Under the pieces are notes generated by a model. That model was not told the origin of the DNA and did not search any database. It worked only from the letters and a program-made list of their open reading frames with translations. Shown here piece by piece: positions 36,874 to 46,376 of a stretch of DNA of 46,376 bases; the stretch's first letter is position 1, and the number at the start of each line of letters is the position of its first letter. This DNA comes from CAZTDU01 sp050248795 (GTDB lineage: Bacteria; Pseudomonadota; Gammaproteobacteria; Burkholderiales; SG8-39): assembly GCA_050248795.1 (NCBI GenBank), contig JBFWRS010000029.1, positions 1 through 46,376 of the forward strand. Direction: 5' to 3'. The translations under genes and the position numbers were made by a program.

Positions 36874-37761
36874 TCAGTCCTTCGCCAGCAGGTGCATCAG
36901 GCTGCAGGTGTCCCAGCGCTTGCCGCCGCGCGCCTGCACCTGGGCGTAGAACTGGTCGATCATCGCCGTCGTGGGCAGGCGGGCGCCGTTCTTCTTCGCC
37001 TCCTCCAGGCAGATGCCGAGGTCCTTGCGCATCCAGTCCACCGCGAAGCCGAAGCCGTCGAACTTCACCTCGGTCATGTTCTTCCAGCGGTTCTCCATCT
37101 GCCAGGATTGCGCGGCGCCCTTGGAGATCACCGAAATGACCTTCTCCATGTCCAGGCCGGCCTTCATGCCGAAGTTGAGCGCTTCCGACAGGCCCTGCAA
37201 CAGGCCGGCGATGGCGATCTGGTTGACCATCTTGGTGAGCTGGCCGGCGCCGGGGGCGCCGATCAGCGCGCAGCTCTTGGCGTAGAGATCCAGCACCGGT
37301 TTCGCGCGGTCGAAGTCTGCCTGTTCGCCGCCGCACATGATGCCCAGTTGCCCGTTGACCGCGCCGGCCTGGCCGCCGGATACCGGCGCATCGACGAAGC
37401 CGATGCCCTTTTCCTTGCAGGCCGCGTGCAGCTCGCGCGCGAGGATCGCCGAGGCGGTGGTGTGGTCCACCAGCAGTGCGCCCTTCTTCATGCCGGCGAG
37501 CGCGCCGCCGCTTTCTCCATCGGGACCGTAGATCACCGAGCGCACGTCGTCGTCGTTGCCCAGGCACATGGCGACCAGGTCCGCGCCCGCCACGGCCTCC
37601 TTCGGCGTGGCGGCGGACTTGCCGCCGTACTCCTTGACCCATTGCGCGGACTTTGCCGCAGTGCGGTTGTACACGGTCACGTCGTGGCCGCCCTTTTTCA
37701 GCAGGTGTCCGGCCATCGGATAGCCCATGACGCCCAGGCCGAGGAATGCGATCTTTGCCAT
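36874..37761 (-). CDS. Beta-hydroxyacid dehydrogenase (3-hydroxyisobutyrate dehydrogenase / tartronate semialdehyde reductase family)
   Basis: The 295-residue protein has an N-terminal Rossmann domain with FLGLGVMGYPMAGHLLKKGG (about residues 5-24) and NR at the end of strand 2, which suggests NADP preference. The substrate loop DAPVSGGQAGA lies near 121-131, and the catalytic lysine is in GQLTKMVNQ. The C-terminal helical domain (about 165-290) completes the fold. It reduces or oxidises a short beta-hydroxyacid; family members act on 3-hydroxyisobutyrate, tartronate semialdehyde or succinic semialdehyde, and sequence alone does not decide. It is transcribed away from recA. Confidence 0.9.
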   Translation of the reverse strand: MAKIAFLGLGVMGYPMAGHLLKKGGHDVTVYNRTAAKSAQWVKEYGGKSAATPKEAVAGADLVAMCLGNDDDVRSVIYGPDGESGGALAGMKKGALLVDHTTASAILARELHAACKEKGIGFVDAPVSGGQAGAVNGQLGIMCGGEQADFDRAKPVLDLYAKSCALIGAPGAGQLTKMVNQIAIAGLLQGLSEALNFGMKAGLDMEKVISVISKGAAQSWQMENRWKNMTEVKFDGFGFAVDWMRKDLGICLEEAKKNGARLPTTAMIDQFYAQVQARGGKRWDTCSLMHLLAKD

Positions 37762-37790
37762 CTTGTTGTCTCCTAACAGTTTTTCCGGAA

Positions 37791-37819
37791 TTGACAGGCA
37801 GCGGTCAACGCCCTACGAT
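37791..37819 (+). promoter_or_regulatory. recA promoter
   Basis: TTGACA (37791-37796), a 17-base spacer and TACGAT (37814-37819) form an excellent sigma-70 promoter. It predicts a start near 37826 and a 5' leader of about 79 bases before the recA ATG. The LexA site directly follows and overlaps the start point. Confidence 0.85.
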
Positions 37820-37839
37820 AGCTGGACGTTTATACAGTA
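37820..37839 (+). promoter_or_regulatory. LexA (SOS) box at recA
   Basis: CTGGACGTTTATACAG at 37822-37837 fits the LexA operator CTG-N10-CAG; the right half ACAGTA is perfect and the left half has one change (CTGG instead of CTGT). Its location at the transcription start of recA is where a repressor site is expected. Confidence 0.85.
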
Positions 37840-37904
37840 TCCGGTGTTGGCCCGGGCGCTGCCCGCCGAATGATGCCAACAACCCTCAAGAAGAGGTACA
37901 GGAA

Positions 37905-38964
<1,060 letters not shown>

Positions 38965-38984
<20 letters not shown>

Positions 38985-39432
38985 GCCCGACTCGGCACAG
39001 GAACTCCGGGCGCGGGCGTTACGGCTGCTCGCGCGCCGGGAGCACTCCCGCGCCGAACTGAAGCGCAAACTCGGCCCGCACGCCGGGTCCGCCGAGGCGC
39101 TCGATCTGCTGCTCGATGCGCTGGAGGAAAAGAAGCAGTTGTCTGACGCGCGCTACGCCGGCGAGCGCGCGCACGTGCTAACCCGCAGGTTCGGCTCGGC
39201 GCGCATCCGCCAGGACCTGCGCGCACGCGGCGTGGACGAGGCCACCGCGTCGCTCGCCGCGGCCGCAGCCGCCGAAACCGACCTCGAGCGCGCCCGCGCG
39301 ATCTACCAGCGCCGCTACCGCGAACCCGCGGCCTCTCGCGAGGAGCGCGCGAAACGCATGCGCTTCCTGCAGGGGCGGGGGTTCTCGGGGGATATCATCC
39401 GTCGTCTGGTCAGCGGGGACGCGGAGGATTGA
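38965..39432 (+). CDS. recX: RecX, regulator of RecA
   Basis: RecX caps and destabilises RecA filaments. The 155-residue product is all-helical with the three-repeat RecX pattern: ARALRLLARREHSRAELKRK, then LSDARYAGERAHVLTRRFG...RIRQDLRARGVD, and a C-terminal RAKRMRFLQGRGFSGDIIRR. The predicted GTG start lies 20 bases inside recA, as is usual for recAX. It is followed 2 bases later by an acyl-CoA isomerase gene of unrelated function. Confidence 0.93.
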
Positions 39433-39434
39433 GG

Positions 39435-40250
39435 ATGGAGTGCTTCGACGTGAGCAGCGACGCGGGCGTCGCGCGCATCGTGCTGAACCGCCCGGCGGCG
39501 ATGAACGCCATGAACCTCGCATTCTGGCGCGAGCTGCCGCAGGTGTTCCGCGAACTCGAGGCTGCCGGCGGTACGCGCGTCGCGGTGATCTCCTCGACCG
39601 GGAAGCATTTCACCGCCGGCATGGACCTTGCGGTATTTGCCGATGCCGGGCTCCCCGGCACCGCCACCGCCATGGACCGCGAGCGCTTCCGCATGAAGCT
39701 CATCGAGCTGCAGCAGTCCTTCAACGCCATCGCGGATGCGCGTTTCCCGGTGATCGCGGCGGTGCAGGGCGGCTGCATCGGCGGCGGCGTCGACATGGTG
39801 TCCGCCTGCTGCCTGCGCTACGCCACGCGCGACGCGTTCTTTTCCATCCAGGAGATCAATCTCGCCATGATGGCCGACGTCGGCACGCTGCAGCGCATGC
39901 CCAAGGCGATGCCTGAAGCCGTCGTCAGGGAACTGGCGTACACCGGCGATCGCCTGCCGGCCGAGCGCGCGGAGCGCATCGGCTGGGTGAATGGCGTGTT
40001 CGACACGCAGGATGCCTTGCTGGAGGGCGTGCTGTCGGTGGCGCGCAGGATCGCCGCCAAGCACCCGCTGTCGATCGCGGCGACCAAGGAGATGATCTCC
40101 TATGCGCGCGACCACTCGGTGGCCGAGGCCTACGCCTACCTGAACGCGCGCCAGCCCGGCCTGTTCGACATCGATGCCGTGCGCGCCGCCGCCGCGGCGC
40201 GTGGCCGGGACGGCGCGACTTTCGAGGACCTGCCGCCCAGGGCGGCCTGA
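39435..40250 (+). CDS. Crotonase-fold enzyme, probable delta3,5-delta2,4-dienoyl-CoA isomerase (ECH1-like)
   Basis: The 271-residue protein has the crotonase oxyanion-hole segments HFTAGMDLAVF and GGCIGGGVDMVSACC. D120 (GGGVDM), E140 (SIQEIN) and D148 (MADVGTLQRMPK) have the same identities and the same 20- and 8-residue spacing as the catalytic Asp176, Glu196 and Asp204 of rat ECH1. This strongly suggests isomerisation of 3,5-dienoyl-CoA to 2,4-dienoyl-CoA in beta-oxidation of unsaturated acids. ATG 39435 is preferred over the TTG at 39429. It lies between recX and alaS with a second crotonase. Confidence 0.88.
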   Translation: MECFDVSSDAGVARIVLNRPAAMNAMNLAFWRELPQVFRELEAAGGTRVAVISSTGKHFTAGMDLAVFADAGLPGTATAMDRERFRMKLIELQQSFNAIADARFPVIAAVQGGCIGGGVDMVSACCLRYATRDAFFSIQEINLAMMADVGTLQRMPKAMPEAVVRELAYTGDRLPAERAERIGWVNGVFDTQDALLEGVLSVARRIAAKHPLSIAATKEMISYARDHSVAEAYAYLNARQPGLFDIDAVRAAAAARGRDGATFEDLPPRAA

Positions 40251-40255
40251 AAACC

Positions 40256-41017
40256 ATGATCCGCACCGAAAGCAAGGCCGGCATCACCACGCTGCTCATC
40301 GACAACCCCGCGAGCCGCAATGCGCTGAATGCCGGCATGGTCGCGGCACTCGAGCCGGCGATCGCCGCGGCCGAGGCCGACCCGGCCTGCCGCTGCATCG
40401 TCGTCAAGGGCGCCGGCGGCGATTTCTGCGCCGGACGCGACCTCGGCGACGCGAAGACCGACTGGAAGCTCGACCAGTACATCGACTACGACGCCGCGTG
40501 GTCGCGCGCGATCGAGCGGCTGTGGCGGCTGTCCAAGCCCAGCGTCGCGGTCGTCCAGGGCTACGCGGTCGCCGGAGGATTCACCCTGGCGATGGCCTGC
40601 GACTTCGCCCTGGCCGAGGAGGGCGCGAAGTTCGGCGCGCTGGAAATGCGCCGCGGTTTCCCGGCGGCGGTGAACACCGCGGTGCTGGCGCACAAGGCAG
40701 CGCCGCGCCACGCGCTCGAGCTGCTGCTGTCTGCCGGCACCTTTGGCTCGCCGCGGCTGTACGAGATGGGCCTGCTGAATCGCGTCGCCAGGGGCGACGC
40801 GGCGCTCGCCGCCGCGGAGCGCGAGTTCGTCGACGCGCTCGCCGCGCTCGACGCCACCGCAGTGCGCCTGACCAAGGAAACCTACCGCGCGGCGGTGACC
40901 ATGCCCTATGCCGAGTCGATGACGCTGGGCTCGCAGTTGAACGCGCTGCTGATGGCGTCCGGGCGCATCGCGCAGGCGGCAGAGGACTACCGCAAGGGCA
41001 AGCCCGGCAAGTCCTGA
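40256..41017 (+). CDS. Crotonase-fold enzyme (enoyl-CoA hydratase/isomerase family), one catalytic Glu missing
   Basis: The 253-residue protein shows the crotonase fold: IDNPASRNALNAGMV, the CoA-site GGDFCAGRDLGD and VAGGFTLAMACDFALAE. The position of rat hydratase Glu144 is Thr110, while the second acid, Glu130 (FGALEM), is kept with the normal 20-residue spacing. A standard two-glutamate hydratase mechanism is therefore unlikely; a single-acid isomerase, thioesterase or decarboxylase-type activity is possible. It starts 5 bases after the ECH1-like gene and probably belongs to the same transcript. Confidence 0.87.
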   Translation: MIRTESKAGITTLLIDNPASRNALNAGMVAALEPAIAAAEADPACRCIVVKGAGGDFCAGRDLGDAKTDWKLDQYIDYDAAWSRAIERLWRLSKPSVAVVQGYAVAGGFTLAMACDFALAEEGAKFGALEMRRGFPAAVNTAVLAHKAAPRHALELLLSAGTFGSPRLYEMGLLNRVARGDAALAAAEREFVDALAALDATAVRLTKETYRAAVTMPYAESMTLGSQLNALLMASGRIAQAAEDYRKGKPGKS

Positions 41018-41080
41018 CGTCCCCTGACGCGGCGGGCGCGGCGCCGCGTGCCCTGCGCGGTTCAGCGCCCGTACTACCCG

Positions 41081-41086
41081 TACAAT
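41081..41086 (+). promoter_or_regulatory. Candidate -10 box for alaS
   Basis: TACAAT ends 7 bases before the alaS ATG, predicting a transcript start at about 41093. No Shine-Dalgarno and no convincing -35 are seen. Possible leaderless or near-leaderless start. Confidence 0.4.
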
Positions 41087-41093
41087 TGCGCGC

Positions 41094-43709
<2,616 letters not shown>

Positions 43710-43720
43710 AAAGGACACGC

Positions 43721-44068
43721 ATGAATCGACGCACGTTGATACTCGGCGCGCTGGGCGCGATCCCGGGCCTCGCGCTGGCGCACCACGGCTGGAGCGAGTA
43801 CGACTCGGACAAGCCGCTGAAGCTCTCCGGCAAGATCGTCGAATCCGGCTACGAGCATCCGCACGGCTACGTGCGGCTGGAAGTCCCGGGCAAGACCTGG
43901 CTGTGCGTGCTGGCGCCGCCGTCGCGGATGCAGAACCGCGGCCTGCCCAAGGGCGCGCTCAAGCCCGGTGCGCCGGCCGTGATCGAGGGCTACCCGAACC
44001 GCTCCAAGCCCGAGGAGATGCGCGCCGAGCGCATCAGCGTGGGCGGGAAAACCATCGAGCTGCGCTAG
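43721..44068 (+). CDS. Exported small protein, DUF6152-like
   Basis: The 115-residue product has a signal peptide (MNRRTLILGALGAIPGLALA, cleavage expected before HHGW); the RR pair makes Tat export possible but Sec more likely. The mature part begins HHGWSEYD and has a small beta-rich domain (GKIVESGYEHPHGYVRLEVP, PPSRMQNRGL, VIEGYPNRSKP). This HHGW start and GYPN motif recall DUF6152, a family of unknown function often beside DUF6644 membrane proteins, as here. Histidines at the mature N terminus could bind metal; this is speculation. A good AAAGGA site precedes the ATG. Confidence 0.78.
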   Translation: MNRRTLILGALGAIPGLALAHHGWSEYDSDKPLKLSGKIVESGYEHPHGYVRLEVPGKTWLCVLAPPSRMQNRGLPKGALKPGAPAVIEGYPNRSKPEEMRAERISVGGKTIELR

Positions 44069-44071
44069 GCC

Positions 44072-44548
44072 ATGACGCCGATGGGCGCCATCGAGGCGAG
44101 CGCCCTGGGCGAGGCGATGCGCAAGTCGCTGTGGCTGTTTCCCACCGTCGAGACGCTGCACATCATCGGCCTCGCGCTGCTGGTCGGATCCATCGCGGTG
44201 CTGGACCTGCGCCTGCTGGGCCTGTCGCGGTCCATCCCGGTGCGACGCCTCGCGGCGCACGTGCTGCCGTGGGCGCTGGGAAGCTTCGTGCTCATCGTGC
44301 CCACCGGGCTGGCGATGTTCGTCGCACATGCCGGTGACTACATCTCCAACAGCACTTTCGTGCTGAAAATCTGCCTGATCATGGCGGCTGGCGCGAACGC
44401 CGCGGTGTTCCACGCGGCGGTGTTCCGCACCGCGCAGGCCTGGGACGTCGACGTGATGCCGCCGCCTGCCGCCCGCGCCTGCGCGCTGCTGTCGCTGCTG
44501 ATCTGGATGTCGGTGATCGCCTGCGGCCGCTTCCTTGCCTATACCTGA
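44072..44548 (+). CDS. Four-helix membrane protein, DUF6644-like
   Basis: The 158-residue protein has four hydrophobic helices (about 22-46, 62-86, 96-118, 134-154). The first helix region LWLFPTVETLHIIGLALLVG and the DLRLLGL that follows resemble DUF6644/DUF2214-type proteins, with conserved histidines (HIIG, AAHVLPW, HAAVF) inside or near helices. Such histidines could hold haem, but no haem motif is proven. It begins 3 bases after the DUF6152-like gene and is probably its membrane partner. Confidence 0.75.
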   Translation: MTPMGAIEASALGEAMRKSLWLFPTVETLHIIGLALLVGSIAVLDLRLLGLSRSIPVRRLAAHVLPWALGSFVLIVPTGLAMFVAHAGDYISNSTFVLKICLIMAAGANAAVFHAAVFRTAQAWDVDVMPPPAARACALLSLLIWMSVIACGRFLAYT

Positions 44549-44552
44549 ACGC

Positions 44553-44582
44553 TTGCCAACGCCCCGGGGAGTGTGTTTGAAT
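44553..44582 (+). promoter_or_regulatory. Candidate promoter of the aro leader region
   Basis: TTGCCA (44553-44558), an 18-base spacer and TTGAAT (44577-44582) are the best promoter match in the gap. Transcription would start near 44589, the first base of the leader ATG. The -10 is only a moderate match. Confidence 0.35.
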
Positions 44583-44588
44583 CCTGCC

Positions 44589-44654
44589 ATGTCCAAGTGG
44601 TACTTCGGCTTTTTCTTCTACTTCCCGCGCCATCTGGCGGAGGGAATCGGCTAG
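44589..44654 (+). CDS. Aromatic-rich leader peptide controlling DAHP synthase
   Basis: A 21-codon frame (ATG to TAG) whose codons 4-12 read W, Y, F, G, F, F, F, Y, F: eight of nine are aromatic, including five Phe, two Tyr and one Trp, far beyond chance. It lies directly before a terminator hairpin and the gene for the first enzyme of the shikimate pathway, so slow translation when Phe, Tyr or Trp is scarce can serve as the signal. The rest (PRHLAEGIG) contains the antiterminator strand in codons 15-18. An in-frame TTG at 44577 with GGGGAG 5 bases upstream is an alternative start, adding four residues. Confidence 0.85.
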   Translation: MSKWYFGFFFYFPRHLAEGIG

Positions 44655-44687
44655 CCGCGCACCCAACGGACCCGACGAACCGCCAGA
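44633..44687 (+). promoter_or_regulatory. Antiterminator pairing of the aro attenuator
   Basis: TCTGGCGG (44633-44640, within the leader coding sequence) is perfectly complementary over 8 bases to CCGCCAGA (44680-44687), which is the left arm of the terminator. The two structures exclude each other. A competing small hairpin, CGCC-ATCT-GGCG (44628-44639), could act as the 1:2 pairing. Confidence 0.75.
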
Positions 44688-44716
44688 GCAGAGATGCCTG
44701 GCGGTTTTTGTTTTTT
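44678..44716 (+). terminator. Attenuator terminator before the DAHP synthase gene
   Basis: AACCGCCAG (44678-44686) pairs perfectly with CTGGCGGTT (44698-44706); a further 3 pairs (GCA/TGC) close a GAGA loop after one bulged A. The T run TTTTTGTTTTTT follows. This is a strong rho-independent terminator 15 bases before the DAHP synthase start, so read-through must be regulated. Confidence 0.92.
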
Positions 44717-44730
44717 CAGAGGCCACGCAC

Positions 44731-45843
44731 ATGACCCCAGCCACCGAATCCTTCCTCGCACCTGCTCCTGCGGACAAGACGTCGCTCACCGACGATGAAC
44801 GCATCGAGAACGTCATGCCCCTGCCTGCCCCCGAGAACCTGATCCGCTTTTTCCCGATCCAGGGGACGCCGGTCGAGACCCTGATCGCGGACACCCGCCG
44901 CAAGGTGCGCGCGATCCTGCAGGGCAAGTCCGACCGCCTGCTGGTGGTGATCGGGCCGTGCTCGATCCACGATCCGGCGGCGGCGATCGAGTACGCATCC
45001 AGGCTTGCGGGCGAACGAAAGCGCCACGAGGGCGAGCTGGAAGTGCTGATGCGCGTTTACTTCGAGAAGCCCCGCACCACGGTCGGCTGGAAGGGCCTGA
45101 TCAACGACCCGTACATGAACGGCAGCTTCCGCATCAACGAGGGGCTGCGCATCGCGCGCGACCTGCTGGTGAAGATAAACGCGGCAGGCGTGCCCGCGGG
45201 CTGCGAGTTCCTCGACGTCATCTCGCCGCAATACCTCGGCGACCTCGTGTCCTGGGGCGCGATCGGCGCCCGCACCACCGAATCTCAGGTGCACCGCGAG
45301 CTCGCCTCAGGGCTGTCGGCCGCCGTCGGCTTCAAGAACGGCACCGACGGCAACGTGCGCATCGCGGTGGACGCGATCCTTGCCGCGCGCCAGAAGCACC
45401 ATTTCCTGTCGGTGCACAAGAGCGGTCAGGTGGCGATCGTGCAGACGCGCGGCAACGCCGATTGCCACATCATCCTGCGCGGCGGCAAGTCGCCGAACTT
45501 CGATGCCGCCAGCGTGCGCTCGGCATGCGCGGAACTGGAAAAGGCGAAGCTGCCCTGCAGGCTGATGATCGATTTCTCGCATGCCAATGCCGCCAAGGTC
45601 TACAAGCGCCAGCTGGACGTGGCCGGCGACGTCGCCAGGCAGATCGAGGGCGGCGAGCGCTGTGTCATCGGCGCGATGGTGGAGTCGAACCTGGTCGAGG
45701 GCCGGCAGGACCTGGTCGAGGGCGCGCCGCTGCGCTACGGCCAGAGCGTCACCGACGCCTGCCTGGGCTGGGACGATTCGGTGCGGCTGCTCGACGAACT
45801 GGCCGGCGCCGTGAAGCGCCGCCGCAGGAAGTCGAAGCGCTGA
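44731..45843 (+). CDS. aroG: 3-deoxy-7-phosphoheptulonate (DAHP) synthase, class I, AroG-like
   Basis: DAHP synthase condenses phosphoenolpyruvate and erythrose-4-phosphate, the first step towards Phe, Tyr and Trp. The 370-residue class I-alpha TIM barrel contains VVIGPCSIHDP, MRVYFEKPRTTVGWKGLIND, GAIGARTTESQVHRELASGL, HIILRGGKSPNF, MIDFSHANA and IGAMVESNLVEG. By eye it follows E. coli AroG (Phe-inhibited) more closely than AroF, but which amino acid inhibits it is not certain. Expression is very likely controlled by the leader peptide and terminator at 44589-44716; AGAGG (44717-44721, within TCAGAGGCC) can act as its ribosome site. Confidence 0.96.
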   Translation: MTPATESFLAPAPADKTSLTDDERIENVMPLPAPENLIRFFPIQGTPVETLIADTRRKVRAILQGKSDRLLVVIGPCSIHDPAAAIEYASRLAGERKRHEGELEVLMRVYFEKPRTTVGWKGLINDPYMNGSFRINEGLRIARDLLVKINAAGVPAGCEFLDVISPQYLGDLVSWGAIGARTTESQVHRELASGLSAAVGFKNGTDGNVRIAVDAILAARQKHHFLSVHKSGQVAIVQTRGNADCHIILRGGKSPNFDAASVRSACAELEKAKLPCRLMIDFSHANAAKVYKRQLDVAGDVARQIEGGERCVIGAMVESNLVEGRQDLVEGAPLRYGQSVTDACLGWDDSVRLLDELAGAVKRRRRKSKR

Positions 45844-45865
45844 GGCGGGCGCTGGTGCCCTGGGG

Positions 45866-45871
45866 CATAAT
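45866..45871 (+). promoter_or_regulatory. Candidate -10 box for the cyclic-nucleotide-binding gene
   Basis: CATAAT lies 14 bases before the ATG at 45886, predicting a very short leader. No -35 match is clear, so this is a weak call. Confidence 0.3.
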
Positions 45872-45885
45872 GCCGCAGAGGCGCC

Positions 45886-46376
45886 ATGGCTGACCGTCCC
45901 CCTCAACTTGCCCACCTTGAAGCGCTTGGAGACGCCACCCGCTTCTCCGGCCAGATCCACGCACTGATCCCGAAGTGCGCGCTGCTGGAGAACTTCTCCC
46001 CGGCCGAGGTTCGCCTGCTGGCGCATTTCATGACCGTCTACAGCGCTCCCGCGGGAACCGAGATCATCCGCGAGGGCGATGGTGGCGATTTCATGCTGAT
46101 GGTCATCGAAGGCAAGGTCGACGTGACGCGGCGCGACCGCTGGAACGCGCCGCAACTGATCGCCGAGGTGGAGCCGGGCAAGACGCTGGGGGAAATGTCG
46201 ATGATCGACGGCGAGGCGCGCTTTGCCAGCTGCACTGCCTCCGAGCCCGCGCTGGTCGCTGTACTCGACCGCGAGAGCCTCGCGCGCATCATCGTCGAGC
46301 AGCCGATGCTCGGCGCGAAGATCCTCATGGAACTGGTGCTGATGCTGTCCCAGCGGCTGCGCGCCACCGGCTCGCG
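45886..46376 (+). CDS. Cyclic-nucleotide-binding (cNMP/Crp-type) domain protein, N-terminal part
   Basis: The frame opens at ATG 45886 and runs off the window after 163 codons, with no stop. Residues about 30-155 form a cNMP-binding beta barrel: GTEIIREGDGGDFMLMVIEG, then VEPGKTLGEMSMIDGEARF with the phosphate-binding-cassette pattern GEM-x4-GEARFASCTA. The helix that follows (about 130-163, with MELVLMLSQRLRATGS) resembles the dimerisation helix of Crp-type regulators. Whether a DNA-binding helix-turn-helix follows is outside the window, so it could be a transcription factor or a cNMP-gated protein of another type. Confidence 0.88.
   Translation, partial: MADRPPQLAHLEALGDATRFSGQIHALIPKCALLENFSPAEVRLLAHFMTVYSAPAGTEIIREGDGGDFMLMVIEGKVDVTRRDRWNAPQLIAEVEPGKTLGEMSMIDGEARFASCTASEPALVAVLDRESLARIIVEQPMLGAKILMELVLMLSQRLRATGS

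Overview
This window is a GC-rich, almost gap-free stretch of bacterial chromosome. Gene content and order point to a betaproteobacterium. The order lpxC / dciA (reversed) / M23 peptidase / secA / argJ / DUF815 ATPase / Nudix-ThiE fusion / yacG / zapD / coaE / pilD / pilC is typical of that class, and the dcw cluster upstream agrees. I cannot name a genus. I see no insertion sequence, prophage, CRISPR array, tRNA or rRNA, and no gene-free gap longer than about 150 bases.

Layout. 1-7638: end of the division and cell-wall (dcw) cluster, ftsW(partial)-murG-murC-murB-ddl-ftsQ-ftsA-ftsZ, mostly with 4-base start/stop overlaps. 7733-16104: lpxC, a 61-residue membrane protein, reversed dciA, a membrane-anchored M23 peptidase, secA, argJ, a DUF815 ATPase and a Nudix-ThiE fusion. 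16109-22050 (minus strand): a CcsA/YpjD-like protein, a CNNM/CBS/CorC protein, pilC, pilD, coaE, zapD, yacG. 22083-25363: ffh, then rpsP-rimM-trmD-rplS, closed by a strong intrinsic terminator. 25433-29350: riboflavin/NusB/thiamine/lipid genes ribB(X)-ribH-nusB-thiL-pgpA-pncC. 29360-33388: the poorly understood AmmeMemoRadiSam module (Memo-AMMECR1 fusion plus radical SAM enzyme) continuing into an MFS transporter and a small membrane protein. 33437-36823: two different biotin-dependent carboxyltransferase subunits around a stand-alone biotin carrier, with no biotin carboxylase. 36874-41017: a reversed beta-hydroxyacid dehydrogenase, recA-recX with a visible promoter and LexA box, and two crotonase-fold enzymes. 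41094-46376: alaS, two small envelope proteins, a DAHP synthase gene preceded by an aromatic-rich leader peptide and attenuator, and the start of a cyclic-nucleotide-binding protein.

The most interesting element is at 44553-44731. A 21-codon reading frame packs W, two Y and five F into codons 4-12. An 8-base antiterminator pairing and a perfect intrinsic terminator follow, all in front of the gene for the first enzyme of aromatic amino acid synthesis. This has the complete layout of a ribosome-mediated attenuator. A second theme is -10-like hexamers ending only 6-7 bases before start codons that lack a Shine-Dalgarno sequence (the Memo gene, a carboxyltransferase gene, alaS and the leader peptide), which suggests leaderless transcription. 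The AmmeMemoRadiSam-transporter operon and the carboxylase set without biotin carboxylase are the main biochemical unknowns.
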